From Cyanobacteria bacterium FACHB-DQ100 (GTDB lineage: Bacteria > Cyanobacteriota > Cyanobacteriia > Leptolyngbyales > Leptolyngbyaceae): a stretch of 64,000 nt of DNA. Below the pieces are notes generated by a model that ran no database searches, had not been told where the DNA came from, and saw nothing but the letters and a program-made list of their open reading frames with translations. The stretch covers positions 1-64,000 of the forward strand of contig JACJNW010000035.1 in assembly GCA_014695195.1 (NCBI GenBank). The letters are read 5' to 3'. The position numbers were made by a program, and so were the translations under genes. This document shows, in pieces, positions 53,666-63,357 of the stretch. Numbering within the stretch: position 1 is the first letter of the stretch; each line of letters opens with the position of its first letter.

Positions 53666-54261
53666 GATGTTGCTCCAGCAGGTAAGGTTCGACTGACTTT
53701 AGCAGGAACTAAGATTTGATTGCTCGATCGATAGCCCACAAATCTCACATACACTAGCTCTCCTGGTGCTAAATCAGCAACATCACCCTGATGCAGTTGT
53801 GGATCAAACTCGACTTGCTCCCAAGGTTTGCCGATCGTTTGATAGCCCCAAAACTGAATTAAGTTATCGAGTGCAGTGAACATTCCAACTAAGTTCCGAG
53901 CAGGTAAATCTGGCTTTGTCTCTGTTATTTGTCGCACACTGGGATATTGTGTTAACAGAGATTGAATTTGCTCAAAAGCTTTCGTTTTAGTATCTAGCTG
54001 TGTTTGAACGGATTGTATTTCTAGCTGCGATCGCAATCTCACACACTGCTGCTTCAATTCCTCGATTTGAGCTTCTAAAGCTGCTTTTTCTCGCTGGCTC
54101 GTTTGCCAATCTGAAATAGCAGTTTCTCGCTTTTGTTCTAAATCAGCTTGTGTTTGCTTCAGAGCATCAATGTCCGATCGCAACTCGGAGGTAGCTTTTC
54201 GCCAATACAGCGCACCCCACCCGATCGCCGCAAACAACAAACCATCCAGCACGAGATCCAT
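53662..54261 (-). CDS. Membrane-anchored coiled-coil GrpE-like protein
   Basis: A 199-residue protein from ATG 54261. A short hydrophobic helix at residues 3-20 (DLVLDGLLFAAIGWGALYW) is followed by a long coiled coil (about 22-105). The C-terminal ~80 residues resemble the GrpE head: NLVGMFTALDNLIQFWGYQ, then FDPQLHQGDVADLAPGE and VRFVGYRSSNQILVPAKV. GrpE exchanges nucleotide on DnaK. Coding between DUF2997 and an Hsp70-like gene supports the same role here, but tethered to the membrane. An in-frame start 12 codons upstream overlaps the DUF2997 gene. Confidence 0.75.
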   Translation of the reverse strand: MDLVLDGLLFAAIGWGALYWRKATSELRSDIDALKQTQADLEQKRETAISDWQTSQREKAALEAQIEELKQQCVRLRSQLEIQSVQTQLDTKTKAFEQIQSLLTQYPSVRQITETKPDLPARNLVGMFTALDNLIQFWGYQTIGKPWEQVEFDPQLHQGDVADLAPGELVYVRFVGYRSSNQILVPAKVSRTLPAGATS

Positions 54262-54265
54262 GCGA

Positions 54266-54496
54266 TTACTCCTGCTGAATGGTTTGGGATTGTTCAACTA
54301 TTAATTGCTCAACCATTAAAAGATTGTCCTCGCTGTCGTGATATTCGGGCAACAACTCCCGCGCCTCGATCGAACCCAGCGATCGTTCTAAATCTTCAGT
54401 TGCCAGGGTACAACTTTCACCTGATCCGTTTAGCACCGTTTCTGTAACTTTGCCATCTTTACCGATGCGATACTCAATCTGCTGATAGTTTGCCAT
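54266..54496 (-). CDS. DUF2997 family protein
   Basis: A 76-residue acidic protein with the DUF2997 start ANYQQIEYRIGKDGKVTETVLNGSGESCTL and a C-terminal half with the helical LERSLGSIEARELLPEYHD. In many cyanobacteria this small protein sits beside DUF1257 (Ycf35) and an AAA ATPase; here it leads the GrpE-like/Hsp70-like operon instead. Function unknown. The stop lies 4 bases before the GrpE-like start. Confidence 0.85.
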   Translation of the reverse strand: MANYQQIEYRIGKDGKVTETVLNGSGESCTLATEDLERSLGSIEARELLPEYHDSEDNLLMVEQLIVEQSQTIQQE

Positions 54497-54570
54497 CGTT
54501 CTAGAAAAAGTAAGCTTGCACCTACATTATGTACAGGAAATTAAATTCAAACTAGAAAAATTGTACTATA

Positions 54571-54609
54571 AAACCCGACCCTGAGTTCGAGTTCTCAAGC
54601 ATCGGGTTT
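54571..54609 (-). terminator. Terminator after the DUF4142 gene
   Basis: aaacccga at 54571-54578 and tcgggttt at 54602-54609 form an 8-bp stem with a 23-base loop. On the minus strand it is followed by tatagt after tttt. It lies 18 bases after the DUF4142 stop. Confidence 0.7.
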
Positions 54610-54627
54610 CAATTGCTTCAATTATGC

Positions 54628-55251
54628 TTATTGAGCGCTGGGTGCTGTGGGCGCTGAAGCTTCGTTGTACCGCCGTGGCACTTGAGCAAAGCGATAGCTT
54701 GTTAGACTGCTCGCGATCGTAAAATGCTGATTGATGATTGGTAATCCTTGATTTGCTACGGTGAGCAAACTCGGATTGCGCCCGAATGCTGCTTCGCGCT
54801 GATAAAGAGATGCCGCCTCTAAGTGAGCATTGATACCACCTTCATCGAGATAAGCAGTATCAAACTGCGTTCCTGACAATTGCGAAAACCGTTGCATAAG
54901 TGCTTGATACTTCGGACCTGGAGCGGTCGGCAGCGTTACCTGGAGCTGAGGAGCAATGCGCGTTAACTGTTGCTTCACATTTTGTTGCTCTGCAATCTCA
55001 GCTTGTGCAAACTTTTGCACTGACGGATTGGTTGATTTCTGCAGCGCCATCTCACCCAACATGATGTTAGCTAGTCCAAATTGCGCGGCTTCGTTAACAA
55101 ATGCAAGATCAACCGCGTTGGCTTGATTGGTGTTGACGGTAGGGATACGCGGCGACTGTTGAGCATTAACCTGCGAAAAGAACGAACCCCCGATCGCGAA
55201 ACACAATCCCACGATCGCAGAAATTGCTACGATGTAATACTTTCTAAACAT
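54628..55251 (-). CDS. Secreted DUF4142 protein
   Basis: A 207-residue protein from ATG 55251, which opens a signal peptide (FRKYYIVAISAIVGLCFAIGGSFFSQVNAQ, seen as consecutive parts) ending near residue 31. The mature part is helical and has the DUF4142 pattern: FVNEAAQFGLANIMLGEMALQKSTNPSVQKFAQAEI, then LYQREAAFG and GLPIINQHFTIA. This is a ferritin-like four-helix bundle of periplasmic proteins, function unknown. An upstream start at 55317 would place the signal peptide internally. Confidence 0.85.
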   Translation of the reverse strand: MFRKYYIVAISAIVGLCFAIGGSFFSQVNAQQSPRIPTVNTNQANAVDLAFVNEAAQFGLANIMLGEMALQKSTNPSVQKFAQAEIAEQQNVKQQLTRIAPQLQVTLPTAPGPKYQALMQRFSQLSGTQFDTAYLDEGGINAHLEAASLYQREAAFGRNPSLLTVANQGLPIINQHFTIASSLTSYRFAQVPRRYNEASAPTAPSAQ

Positions 55252-55385
55252 GAAACCTATCCTATTTCTACAAAAATGAAGAGCATGATTCGGGGAAATT
55301 CCACAGATGCTCTTCATTTATGTTCGTAGCTTGAGAAACAGTTTCCTCTCCCTAGAGGCGTGTTCCTGAAAGTTAAATTCCAGCA

Positions 55386-56144
55386 CTAAATTCCAGCACC
55401 GTCGAGAAACTCATCGATCACCCGATCGCGCAATCGACAGGCTTCTCCTTCATTCACGGGTTCGGGCTTCGGCTCGACCGCAGGCATGGCATAACAAGCG
55501 GCTAATGATTCACGAGTTTGCAGGCTTTGGATCTGCTGCTCTAAAGTCTCAATGCGATCGACCAATGCCCGAATCACTTGCGCTTCGGAGTCCGGTAAGC
55601 GCCCATGTTCAAGGGGTTCAACTCGCTCTCCGGCACGATACACAATCCGCCCCGGAACGCCCACAACCGTGCAATCCGAGGGAACATCCCGCAGCACCAC
55701 TGATCCCGCCCCGATTCGCACATTGTTGCCAAGCTGAATGTTTCCCAGCACTTTTGCGCCTGCACCCACGACCACGTTTTCTCCGAGGGTTGGATGTCGT
55801 TTGCCGCATTCTTTTCCGGTTCCGCCCAGCGTCACCCCTTGATAAATCAGTGCGTAATCTCCGACGATCGCTGTTTCACCGATCACAACACCCATTCCGT
55901 GATCGATAAAGACGCTTTGACCGATCGTGGCTCCAGGGTGAATCTCAATTCCCGTAAAAAATCGTCCAATCTGTGAAATCAATCTCGGCACAAAGGGTAC
56001 GCCCACTTTGTATAGCCAGTGAGCGATCCGATGCAGCATCAAGGCTTGTAACCCCGGATAGCAGAACAGTACCTCTAACCAATTGCGGGCAGCGGGGTCA
56101 CGATCGAAAATAATTTTGAAGTCAGCAATCAGGCTTTTCAGCAC
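55386..56144 (-). CDS. cysE: Serine O-acetyltransferase
   Basis: A 252-residue enzyme from GTG 56144. It makes O-acetylserine for cysteine synthesis. The N-terminal helical domain includes NWLEVLFCYPGLQALMLHRIAHWLY. The left-handed beta-helix (about 70-165) carries IEIHPGATIGQSVFIDHGMGVVIGETAIVGDYALIYQGVTLGG, with His and Asp for catalysis (D-H-G-M-G-V-V-I-G-E motif). It ends RDVPSDCTVVGVPGRIV. The extended C-terminus (about 180-252) is typical of cyanobacterial CysE. Divergent from lysS. Confidence 0.95.
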   Translation of the reverse strand: MLKSLIADFKIIFDRDPAARNWLEVLFCYPGLQALMLHRIAHWLYKVGVPFVPRLISQIGRFFTGIEIHPGATIGQSVFIDHGMGVVIGETAIVGDYALIYQGVTLGGTGKECGKRHPTLGENVVVGAGAKVLGNIQLGNNVRIGAGSVVLRDVPSDCTVVGVPGRIVYRAGERVEPLEHGRLPDSEAQVIRALVDRIETLEQQIQSLQTRESLAACYAMPAVEPKPEPVNEGEACRLRDRVIDEFLDGAGI

Positions 56145-56271
56145 AGTGGCATCCCTATGTGGCGTGATAAGACCAAAAACTATCTTAGCGTGTCGAGTGA
56201 ATCGAGATCATCCGCGTGGTAATTCGGCAAACCCCCTATAATGAGAGACTGCATTCTTTCACGCCCTACTC

Positions 56272-57771
56272 ATGTCAGACGAACTTCGCCAAACTCGAAT
56301 CGAGAAAGTAGAACAACTCAAGCAGTTGGGAATCAATCCCTATGCGTATCGGTGGGAAACAACCCATGCGGCGGCACAGTTGCAGGAAAAGTTTGCTGAG
56401 TTGCCAAGCGGTGAAGAAGATCCGATCGAGGTTGCGATCGCGGGCAGAATTATGGCGCGTCGCGTCTTTGGAAAATTGGCGTTTTTTACGCTGCAAGACG
56501 AGACCGGAACGATTCAGCTTTATCTAGAAAAAAGCCGAATTCAAGAATTCATGCCAGATAATCCAGAGGCGTTTAATCAGCTCAAACAGCTAACGGATGC
56601 AGGTGATTTTCTGGGAGTGCGGGGCACGATTAAGCGCACCGAAAAAGGCGAATTGTCGGTGTATGTGAAAGATTACATGATGCTGACCAAATCGCTGTTG
56701 CCATTGCCAGATAAGTGGCATGGATTGACCGATGTGGCAAAGCGATATCGTCAGCGCTATGTGGATTTGATTGTGAATCCAGAAGTGCGCGATACGTTTC
56801 GTAAGCGGGCATTAATTACCGCAGGCATTCGCCGCTATCTGGATGAGCAAGGCTTTATCGAAATTGAAACACCTGTGTTGATGAGTGAAGCCGGTGGGGC
56901 AGATGCCCGCCCGTTTATCACGTATCACAACACCATGGATATGCAGCTTTATCTGCGGATCGCAACTGAATTGCATCTAAAGCGGCTGATTGTGGGCGGC
57001 TTTGAGAAAGTGTTTGAACTGGGTCGAATTTTCAGAAATGAAGGCATTTCGACACGACACAATCCTGAGTTTACGTCGATCGAGGTTTACCAAGCCTACG
57101 CTGATTACCACGACATGATGAATCTCACCGAGGCGATCATTACCACCGTGGCGCAGAAGGTGATTGGAACGCTCAAAATTAATTATCAAGGCGAAGAAAT
57201 TGATCTCACTCCCCCTTGGCGGCGAATCACCATGCACGAAATTGTGCAGGAAAAAACCGGGATCGATTTTGCTCAATTCACGTCGTTAGAAGACGCGAAA
57301 GCAGCGGCGAAAACAGCAGGAATTCGCGACATTGAGGATTGCTCGTCGATCGGTAAACTCCTCAACGAAGCCTTTGAGCAAACCGTCGAAACCACGCTAA
57401 TTCAACCGACCTTTATTCTTGATTATCCAGTCGAGATTTCACCTCTAGCAAAACCGCATCGATCGCAGCCCGGACTGGTCGAACGCTTTGAATTGTTCAT
57501 CGTCGGGCGCGAAACCGCGAATAGTTTCTCGGAGTTAACTGATCCGTTGGATCAGCGCGATCGCTTGGAAGCGCAAGCAGCGCGAAAAGCAGCCGGAGAC
57601 CTCGAAGCGCATAGTGTCGATGAGGACTTCTTGACCGCCTTAGAGTACGGAATGCCGCCGACCGGAGGCTTGGGAATTGGCATCGATCGCCTGGTAATGC
57701 TGTTAACCGATTCAGCTAGTATCCGCGATGTGATCGCTTTCCCGCTATTGAAACCTGAGAAAGAAGAGTAA
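56272..57771 (+). CDS. lysS: Lysine-tRNA ligase (class II)
   Basis: A 499-residue class IIb synthetase. An OB-fold anticodon-binding domain at about 50-150 ([32 protein letters not shown]) is followed by the catalytic core: motif 1 around [26 protein letters not shown], motif 2 [26 protein letters not shown], and motif 3 [16 protein letters not shown] near the end. Length and start fit. Convergent with the next membrane-protein gene. Confidence 0.97.
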   Translation: MSDELRQTRIEKVEQLKQLGINPYAYRWETTHAAAQLQEKFAELPSGEEDPIEVAIAGRIMARRVFGKLAFFTLQDETGTIQLYLEKSRIQEFMPDNPEAFNQLKQLTDAGDFLGVRGTIKRTEKGELSVYVKDYMMLTKSLLPLPDKWHGLTDVAKRYRQRYVDLIVNPEVRDTFRKRALITAGIRRYLDEQGFIEIETPVLMSEAGGADARPFITYHNTMDMQLYLRIATELHLKRLIVGGFEKVFELGRIFRNEGISTRHNPEFTSIEVYQAYADYHDMMNLTEAIITTVAQKVIGTLKINYQGEEIDLTPPWRRITMHEIVQEKTGIDFAQFTSLEDAKAAAKTAGIRDIEDCSSIGKLLNEAFEQTVETTLIQPTFILDYPVEISPLAKPHRSQPGLVERFELFIVGRETANSFSELTDPLDQRDRLEAQAARKAAGDLEAHSVDEDFLTALEYGMPPTGGLGIGIDRLVMLLTDSASIRDVIAFPLLKPEKEE

Positions 57772-57820
57772 TTGCAGCAAATGTTGCTTTACTGAGCGAG
57801 ATCTTGCACGATCGCTGCAA

Positions 57821-57858
57821 AAAGCAGTCAGAAACATCGAATCGCGCCTGACTGCTTT
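57821..57858. terminator. Bidirectional terminator after lysS
   Basis: aaagcagtcag at 57821-57831 and ctgactgcttt at 57848-57858 form a perfect 11-bp stem with a 16-base loop. The minus-strand exit is tttttgcagc, so it mainly serves the membrane-protein gene at 57900, and lysS from the other side. Confidence 0.75.
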
Positions 57859-57899
57859 AGATCCCAGAATTGGATCGATTGCCTGGTGTTGACATAGCG

Positions 57900-58340
57900 C
57901 TATCTAGCCGCCGAAGAAACTCCTCGATCGTGATTGGGAAAATCTTGATTCTCATGCAAATAATGGCTAACCGCTCTCTGGCTTAACAGTCTGCCCAACT
58001 GTAACCATGTCAAATAGCTCAGCAGCAGGATAAACAGCAGAGAGAAAAATAAAGCAGGCAGAACTGGAACTCCAAGCACTTCCAATCCGGAGGCAGTGAG
58101 GATGTAGATTCCACTCATCATGCCGGTCAGCGGCAGGATAATTTGCACCGCTCCTCTGAAGGGTAGGTCACTCGCAGAGAAATGTTTAGACCAATAATCA
58201 ATGCGTTCTCTAACCAAAGCGACAAATGGAATTGCGCTAGTCACAGCGATAAAAAAGCCGACAAATAGCAAAAAATAAGGAGGATCGGGTCGAGCCATTG
58301 CCAGATCTCCAAGTTGTTCAAAAGAAATAAACCAGTTCAT
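57900..58340 (-). CDS. Conserved cyanobacterial membrane protein
   Basis: A 146-residue protein with three or four helices: PYFLLFVGFFIAVTSAIPFVALV near 20-45, GAVQIILPLTGMMSGIYILTASGL near 65-88, and PALFFSLLFILLLSYLTWLQLGRLL near 95-120. A hydrophilic C-terminal tail ends in VSSAAR. No catalytic motif and no family I can name. ATG 58298 (MARPDPPYF) is an alternative start. It stands between convergent lysS and the glycosyltransferase. Confidence 0.65.
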   Translation of the reverse strand: MNWFISFEQLGDLAMARPDPPYFLLFVGFFIAVTSAIPFVALVRERIDYWSKHFSASDLPFRGAVQIILPLTGMMSGIYILTASGLEVLGVPVLPALFFSLLFILLLSYLTWLQLGRLLSQRAVSHYLHENQDFPNHDRGVSSAAR

Positions 58341-58409
58341 CGTTTTTCCCTAATTTCTATTTCTAATTGCTTCAAAAAACGGTTAAATCAAAACTGTTCT
58401 AAGCGTGAA

Positions 58410-58561
58410 TAGCTCCCTATTTGTGAGGAATTTAGGGAGCTACTTCATTGTTGACTGCTTTAAATTTCACCTACAGAGCAATCTGAATAACTCCCTCAAA
58501 AGGTGAAGAACTTCGTGAAAACTCCAATATTGATGAGAAGAAATGTGAAGCTTTTCTTCTC
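58410..58561 (-). other. Two stem-loops beyond the glycosyltransferase gene
   Basis: tagctcccta (58410-58419) / tagggagcta (58433-58442) and gagaagaa (58535-58542) / ttcttctc (58554-58561) are perfect stems in the spacer after the GT4 gene. They may terminate it, though neither has a long T run. Confidence 0.45.
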
Positions 58562-58587
58562 ACTTTACAATCGCTAAACTCCCCAAA

Positions 58588-59829
58588 TTAAATATCAAGC
58601 GGTAGATCGATTACAGTCGGATAACGCCCCTGGGGTAAATCGATCGATCTCCAAATCGACGGAACTTTATTCAAAAATGGCACTGGGCGGCGGTGTCGAT
58701 GTTTCTCTAGCAAGTCTTCGTACAGCGCTTCGACTTGAGAAATATTGTTGCTCAGCGTGTAGCGCTCTTCTACCCGCTGTCTCGCCTTCTGCCCCAGTAT
58801 CGTTGTCCAACTTGCGTGATCTCGCAGTTGAGGAAGTAATGCTCTCAACTGTGACGTGACTCGCTGCGTTTCTAGAACAATTCCCGCCTCGTCTTCTAAG
58901 ACTTCACCATCTGCCCCCGCATCGGTCGCCACACACGCGACTCCACACGCCATTGCTTCTAGAAGAGACAGCGATAAGCCTTCGACGAGCGACGGCAAGA
59001 TAAACACATCCGTATCGCGCAAGATGTTAATACGATCGCGCTCATCTGCCAAAAATCCTAGCCATTTAATCCCGTGTTCCTCGCCGTAAAACGGAATCAG
59101 CGAAGCCGCTAAAGTTCCATGATTACCCACAATCACCAGCTTGCAATCCTCACCCATATTCGCCTGCTTCCAAGCTTTTAAGAGGGATTCAACATTCTTT
59201 TCGGGTGCGATTCGACCTTGATACAAAAACAACCGTTTTGCACCCACCCTGGCTTTAAACGACGATGCTCCCGGTGAGTATTTTTCAATATCCACTCCGT
59301 TTGGAATCACCGCGATCTTTTCTGCTGGAACACCCAGTTTGATGAGTAAATCTCGCTGGATTCTGGAGAAAATAATCACACGATCGTACTTCGCCAAAGA
59401 GGGTGCATAAAGCTGGTACATCAAATGCTGAGTCCCAGAGGTGAGATTGCGAAGTTTGCGATCGAACGCAGGATGAAACGTTGCAACTAAAGGAAGGTTC
59501 AACGTCTGACAAATCTCCGGCAGCATAAAGTCAAGCGGCGATAGTGTCAGCGAGGCGTGAACCAAATCGGGCTTTGGCGATAGATTTTTAAGCGCTTGTT
59601 CGAGAACTTTGGCGGATTTTAGCGTCGGGATCGTGTAGATTTGCGATTTATATAAAAAGGGAATCTGAATTTCTCTGAGATCGGGAAAGTTGTCGGGAAC
59701 TCCTTCTTCCTGAGCAAAGTGGAAGAAGCTAACTTGATGTCCTCGATCTAACAGAGCATTCGTAACTTCTCGACTGTAGGTAACATTGCCGCAAAACGGT
59801 GTTTTCTTGCCAAGCCAAGCGATGTGCAT
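58588..59829 (-). CDS. Glycosyltransferase family 4 protein
   Basis: A 413-residue GT-B fold enzyme. The N-terminal domain starts HIAWLGKKTPFCGNVTYSREVTNALLDRGHQVSFFHF. The C-terminal nucleotide-sugar domain includes VIPNGVDIEKYSP near 180, FLYQGRIAPEKNVESLLKAW near 205, the ADERDRINILRDTDVFILPSLVEGLSLSLLEAMACGVACVATDAG stretch near 260-305 with the E-x7-E type motif, and a C-terminal helix. It is retaining and uses a nucleotide sugar; acceptor unknown, probably an envelope glycolipid or polysaccharide. It lies 77 bases downstream of the MFS gene on the same strand. Confidence 0.9.
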   Translation of the reverse strand: MHIAWLGKKTPFCGNVTYSREVTNALLDRGHQVSFFHFAQEEGVPDNFPDLREIQIPFLYKSQIYTIPTLKSAKVLEQALKNLSPKPDLVHASLTLSPLDFMLPEICQTLNLPLVATFHPAFDRKLRNLTSGTQHLMYQLYAPSLAKYDRVIIFSRIQRDLLIKLGVPAEKIAVIPNGVDIEKYSPGASSFKARVGAKRLFLYQGRIAPEKNVESLLKAWKQANMGEDCKLVIVGNHGTLAASLIPFYGEEHGIKWLGFLADERDRINILRDTDVFILPSLVEGLSLSLLEAMACGVACVATDAGADGEVLEDEAGIVLETQRVTSQLRALLPQLRDHASWTTILGQKARQRVEERYTLSNNISQVEALYEDLLEKHRHRRPVPFLNKVPSIWRSIDLPQGRYPTVIDLPLDI

Positions 59830-59906
59830 TTGAGTTTAGTAATAGAGACTAAGGGTGATGTGAGGCTCAAGGTCGTAGAAACAACACGTCTCTGGTTCCT
59901 AAGCTC

Positions 59907-61430
59907 TTATTCCTGGTTATTATCATTCGTATGTGCAATATACCAGGTTAGCGATCCGCCCGCGATCGTCAAGGCAGCAAGCGCCAGAAACACGATTCTC
60001 AACCCAAAGATCGTTTCAGATACGCCCGCTAAAACCAGCGGCAACGACAACGCGATGTTAACAGCATTGTTTTGCAGACCAAAGACTTTACCTCGCATAT
60101 CTTCGGGTGTTTCTTGCTGAATTGTGGTTTGCATCGGAATTCCAATCAATGCGGCAAAGGCTCCCAGCGCCACCAGCAATCCGAGGGTAATCCAAAGATG
60201 ACTGTAGAAAAAGCCAATTCCAACCAGACAGGATGCCATGCCGATCGACCCGATCGTTCCCAGTCTTGCATGAGCAAAACGCTGTCCAAAACTCCCCAGC
60301 AATGCCGCTCCCGCCGCCATGCCGACGCCGCCTGCTGCCAAGAGAAACCCAAACTGTGAAGACTTAATTTCGGGCATCACTTCCGCGAGTCGCACCGCCA
60401 AAACTGCGAGTGCCGCGAAAATCGAAAACAGAATCACAAGCTGAATCAGTGCGCCCCGGACATGAGCGTGTTTACCGAGAAAGCGCAGTCCGTCTTTGAT
60501 ATCTGCCCAAACGTGCGGTTGATCTTCCGGTGCAACCTCCTGTGGCTTCTCCCCAGTGCGCATCAATAGCAGGAGAACACCTGCAATCACATAACCACCC
60601 CCCACGAGCAATTCTTTACCAAAGTCCGTGCTGCCGCCAAATTGACTGGCGATCGTATCCGCCAGCGCCAACAACGGTTCACCCACCGCGAATCCGATAA
60701 TCACCGAAGCCATTGCAGTCGTGGTGTACAGCGAATTGGCTGAAAGCAGATGTCGTTTCTCCACGACAAGCGGCATGATGGATTGTTCGGCGGGTGCGAA
60801 AAACTGCGTCAGCGTCGAAACCAAGAAGGTCACGACTAAGAGCAGACAGAACCCAACCGGTAAGTCTTTGAATGTTGTCCAGCCTTTAGTCAGCCAAAGC
60901 ATAACCGGCAGCGCAAATACTAGCGCCCCGCGCAGTAGATTGGTCGAGACTAAAACGCCTTTTTTCGACCAGCGATCGACATAGACCCCCGCGATCGAAC
61001 CAAATAAAATCGCCGGAATTGTGAATGCGATCATAATCGAGGACACCCAACCGCTAATCGTCTGCCCCTCCGACTGAAAGCGACTCGCAATCAAAGCAAT
61101 CATCAGCACCAGATAGACCTTATCTGACAACTGCGAGAATACCTGACCCGACCAGAGCGTAAGAAAATTACGGTTTCTCAGGACGGGTGCAAATCCTCGT
61201 TCTGGCTCTTCAGGCGGTTCTGGTACAGGTTGATCTGGCGATACCACCTTCCCATTTTCAGAAACCTCGCCATCGAAATCAGGGAGGGTATTCTCTTTTG
61301 GCATCAATCGCGGCTCGATCGAGCGACTCGGCGGCTGAGAGCGAAACGGCTCAGGATGAGGATTCAGGCGGGCTGAATCGTGATCGAGCGCGGACATTAA
61401 AACGTAGTCGGTTGGGGAGGGTCGCATCAT
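59907..61430 (-). CDS. Major facilitator superfamily transporter
   Basis: A 507-residue transporter. The first ~85 residues are hydrophilic and Pro/Glu-rich (cytoplasmic), then 12 helices start at about FLTLWSGQVFSQLSDKVYLVLMIALIASRF. The motif GSIAGVYVDRWSKKGVLVSTNLLRG between helices 2 and 3 is the MFS loop signature. It resembles the MFS_3/enterobactin-exporter-like group that includes lysophospholipid and drug exporters. Substrate unknown. The start follows the recO stop by 3 bases, so it is third in the deoC-recO-MFS operon. Confidence 0.88.
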   Translation of the reverse strand: MMRPSPTDYVLMSALDHDSARLNPHPEPFRSQPPSRSIEPRLMPKENTLPDFDGEVSENGKVVSPDQPVPEPPEEPERGFAPVLRNRNFLTLWSGQVFSQLSDKVYLVLMIALIASRFQSEGQTISGWVSSIMIAFTIPAILFGSIAGVYVDRWSKKGVLVSTNLLRGALVFALPVMLWLTKGWTTFKDLPVGFCLLLVVTFLVSTLTQFFAPAEQSIMPLVVEKRHLLSANSLYTTTAMASVIIGFAVGEPLLALADTIASQFGGSTDFGKELLVGGGYVIAGVLLLLMRTGEKPQEVAPEDQPHVWADIKDGLRFLGKHAHVRGALIQLVILFSIFAALAVLAVRLAEVMPEIKSSQFGFLLAAGGVGMAAGAALLGSFGQRFAHARLGTIGSIGMASCLVGIGFFYSHLWITLGLLVALGAFAALIGIPMQTTIQQETPEDMRGKVFGLQNNAVNIALSLPLVLAGVSETIFGLRIVFLALAALTIAGGSLTWYIAHTNDNNQE

Positions 61431-61433
61431 GGT

Positions 61434-62315
61434 TTAAGGCATCGAGTCGGTTGCAAAACAGCTTTCAATCAGGGCAGCAGATCGAATCGGTTGATCGAAG
61501 TGATACTGCGCGTACTGACGAAGCAACTTTTCGAGAGTGAGCCAGACGGCGGTGGAATGTTGGTCTGGCGCAGGTGGTTCAGCCTGGGGGAGATGCTGAA
61601 GCGCGGCAAGTTCGGGGGCGTAGAGTGGCACATTCAAAGCAGCGTGGAATTTTCGAGGGGAAGTCGAAACGCTTGATCCTGCCACCCGATATTCTCCCAC
61701 AGGTGACTGGACTCGGTACTGCGGGGACTGTTCTTGGATCAGGCGATCGAGTTCTTCGAGCTTGACCACTCCGCCGATCGCGCTGCTAAATCCAGCTTGC
61801 GGCTCAGAACTGCTCAAATCTGGCTCGATCGTGGCTCCGGTGACGCTGCACTGATGCACTTGAGGCGCGACTCCAGCCACCACCAAAAGCTGAAAAACGG
61901 CGTGAATTAACCGAGGCAGCACTTCATCATCCGTGCATTGCTCGATTCGGGCTAGGTGCTCATTTAATAGATAGAAGAGTTCTTCTTGGGGCTGTTCGCT
62001 GAGGGCTTGCTGAAGGGTGAGTTCGGCTAAATATTGCCCTGCGGTCAGTTTCTTCAGGTTGCGCCCCAAGCCTGGATAAGACTCCAGCGTTTCGGCTTGC
62101 GTGATTTTGTCGAGCGATCGTCCTTTTGCCATCAGCAGTTCGTTCACAACAAACAAGCCACTGCGCCCCCCCAGTTTAGAATTTTGCTTACGCGCCCCCA
62201 TCGCTACGGCTCTAAGCAATCCGAATTCCTTCGTCAAAATCGTGACGATTCGATCTGCCTCTCCCAGGGGCATCGCTTTAAGATTGATTCCGATCGCTTT
62301 GTAAGTTCGGCTCAT
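61434..62315 (-). CDS. recO: DNA repair protein RecO
   Basis: A 293-residue protein. An OB-fold N-terminus, [40 protein letters not shown], is the standard RecO start; a helical middle follows ([30 protein letters not shown]). It loads RecA onto SSB-coated DNA with RecR and anneals strands. The usual four-Cys zinc site in the second domain is not present here; one Cys occurs near 160 (HQCSVTG). Length normal for cyanobacteria. The start overlaps the deoC stop by 4 bases. Confidence 0.93.
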   Translation of the reverse strand: MSRTYKAIGINLKAMPLGEADRIVTILTKEFGLLRAVAMGARKQNSKLGGRSGLFVVNELLMAKGRSLDKITQAETLESYPGLGRNLKKLTAGQYLAELTLQQALSEQPQEELFYLLNEHLARIEQCTDDEVLPRLIHAVFQLLVVAGVAPQVHQCSVTGATIEPDLSSSEPQAGFSSAIGGVVKLEELDRLIQEQSPQYRVQSPVGEYRVAGSSVSTSPRKFHAALNVPLYAPELAALQHLPQAEPPAPDQHSTAVWLTLEKLLRQYAQYHFDQPIRSAALIESCFATDSMP

Positions 62316-63007
62316 GAACCAGATTCATTGGGGGTCTTTTCTAGGGTATCGCGCTGACGCAGTAACTCGACACCCCTGGATGTTCCAAGCCGTGTCGCTC
62401 CCGCCACAATCAAATCTAAAGCCTGTTCAACAGTGCGGATTCCCCCAGAAGCCTTAATTCCGACCCGATCCTGGGCGATTTCTTTCAAAAGGCGGACATC
62501 TGCGACAGTCGCTCCTCCGTTCCAGCCTGTACTGGTTTTGAGAAAGGCGGCTCCGGCATCCATGCACATTTGGGCAGCAGTGCGTTTTTCCGCTTCGGTC
62601 AAAAGTGACATTTCCAAGATGGCTTTAATCGGACAGCCGGTGGATTCCCGAATCTCTGCAATTTCTCGATAAAGGGCATCGAGATTACCAGACTTTAACC
62701 AACCGAGATTAATCACGATATCTAGTTCTGTCGCGCCGTTTTCGACGGCTTCTTCTGCCTCATAGCGCTTGATGATCGAGGTGTTTGCCCCTAAGGGAAA
62801 TCCAATTACCGTCGTGACTTTAGGCTGCTTGGTATGCAGCAGGTTTGTCGCTTGCTTGACGTGAATCGGAAGGACGCACACGGAGGCGAAGTGATAGCGA
62901 TCGGCTTCCTCGCACCACTGCTCGACTTGATTAGGAGTCGCGATCGGTGTGAGCAAGGAATGATCAATAAAAGCCGCAATATCGATATCTGGATAAGACT
63001 GACTCAT
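62312..63007 (-). CDS. deoC: Deoxyribose-phosphate aldolase
   Basis: A 231-residue class I aldolase that splits 2-deoxyribose 5-phosphate to acetaldehyde and glyceraldehyde 3-phosphate. The Schiff-base Lys is in [18 protein letters not shown] (near residue 162) and the proton-relay Lys in [20 protein letters not shown] (near 190); [19 protein letters not shown] and [11 protein letters not shown] mark the N-terminal strands. The start was set at 63007 ([13 protein letters not shown]); upstream residues look unrelated and overlap a terminator hairpin. First gene of the deoC-recO-MFS operon. Confidence 0.95.
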   Translation of the reverse strand: MSQSYPDIDIAAFIDHSLLTPIATPNQVEQWCEEADRYHFASVCVLPIHVKQATNLLHTKQPKVTTVIGFPLGANTSIIKRYEAEEAVENGATELDIVINLGWLKSGNLDALYREIAEIRESTGCPIKAILEMSLLTEAEKRTAAQMCMDAGAAFLKTSTGWNGGATVADVRLLKEIAQDRVGIKASGGIRTVEQALDLIVAGATRLGTSRGVELLRQRDTLEKTPNESGS

Positions 63008-63042
63008 TGCGTTCTTTTGGAAACTGCACTCTTCAGAATCGC

Positions 63043-63076
63043 ATAAAAATCCGTAGTCCAACTTTCTGAACTACGG
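63043..63076 (-). terminator. Terminator between the small secreted protein and deoC
   Basis: ccgtagt at 63051-63057 pairs with actacgg at 63070-63076, 12-base loop; the minus-strand exit reads atttttatgc. It ends the 63112 gene before deoC. Confidence 0.7.
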
Positions 63077-63111
63077 ACATCTAGCAAATGGTTATAAATA
63101 AAGAAGCTGAA

Positions 63112-63357
63112 TTAACGAGTACCAGATCCCCCAGTGCTACTGGGCGGAGCATTCGGTTCGGGATCGAAGGTTGAATCTATTAATTTAGTGATAGGCTGAA
63201 AATCATGGTGGAAAGCGGAGTGCAGCGCTTTCCCAGCGGATGGCGCTGCTACACTCCTTGCGATCGTAATAACTTCAGCCTGAGCAAATTTTGCCAGTGA
63301 GAGCGATGCACCTAAAGCCAGAGTTGCTGTCAGTGCCATCCTTGAGAACGTACTCAT
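63112..63357 (-). CDS. Small secreted protein, unknown
   Basis: An 81-residue protein from ATG 63357 with a clear signal peptide (STFSRMALTATLALGASLSLAKFAQA, about residues 2-27, seen as consecutive parts). The mature part is short: VITIARSVAAPSAGKALHSAFHHDFQPITKLIDSTFD, then a Pro/Ser/Gly-rich tail. No family recognised. It is likely a periplasmic or extracellular small protein. An in-frame start at 63384 would add nine residues before the signal peptide. Confidence 0.65.
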   Translation of the reverse strand: MSTFSRMALTATLALGASLSLAKFAQAEVITIARSVAAPSAGKALHSAFHHDFQPITKLIDSTFDPEPNAPPSSTGGSGTR

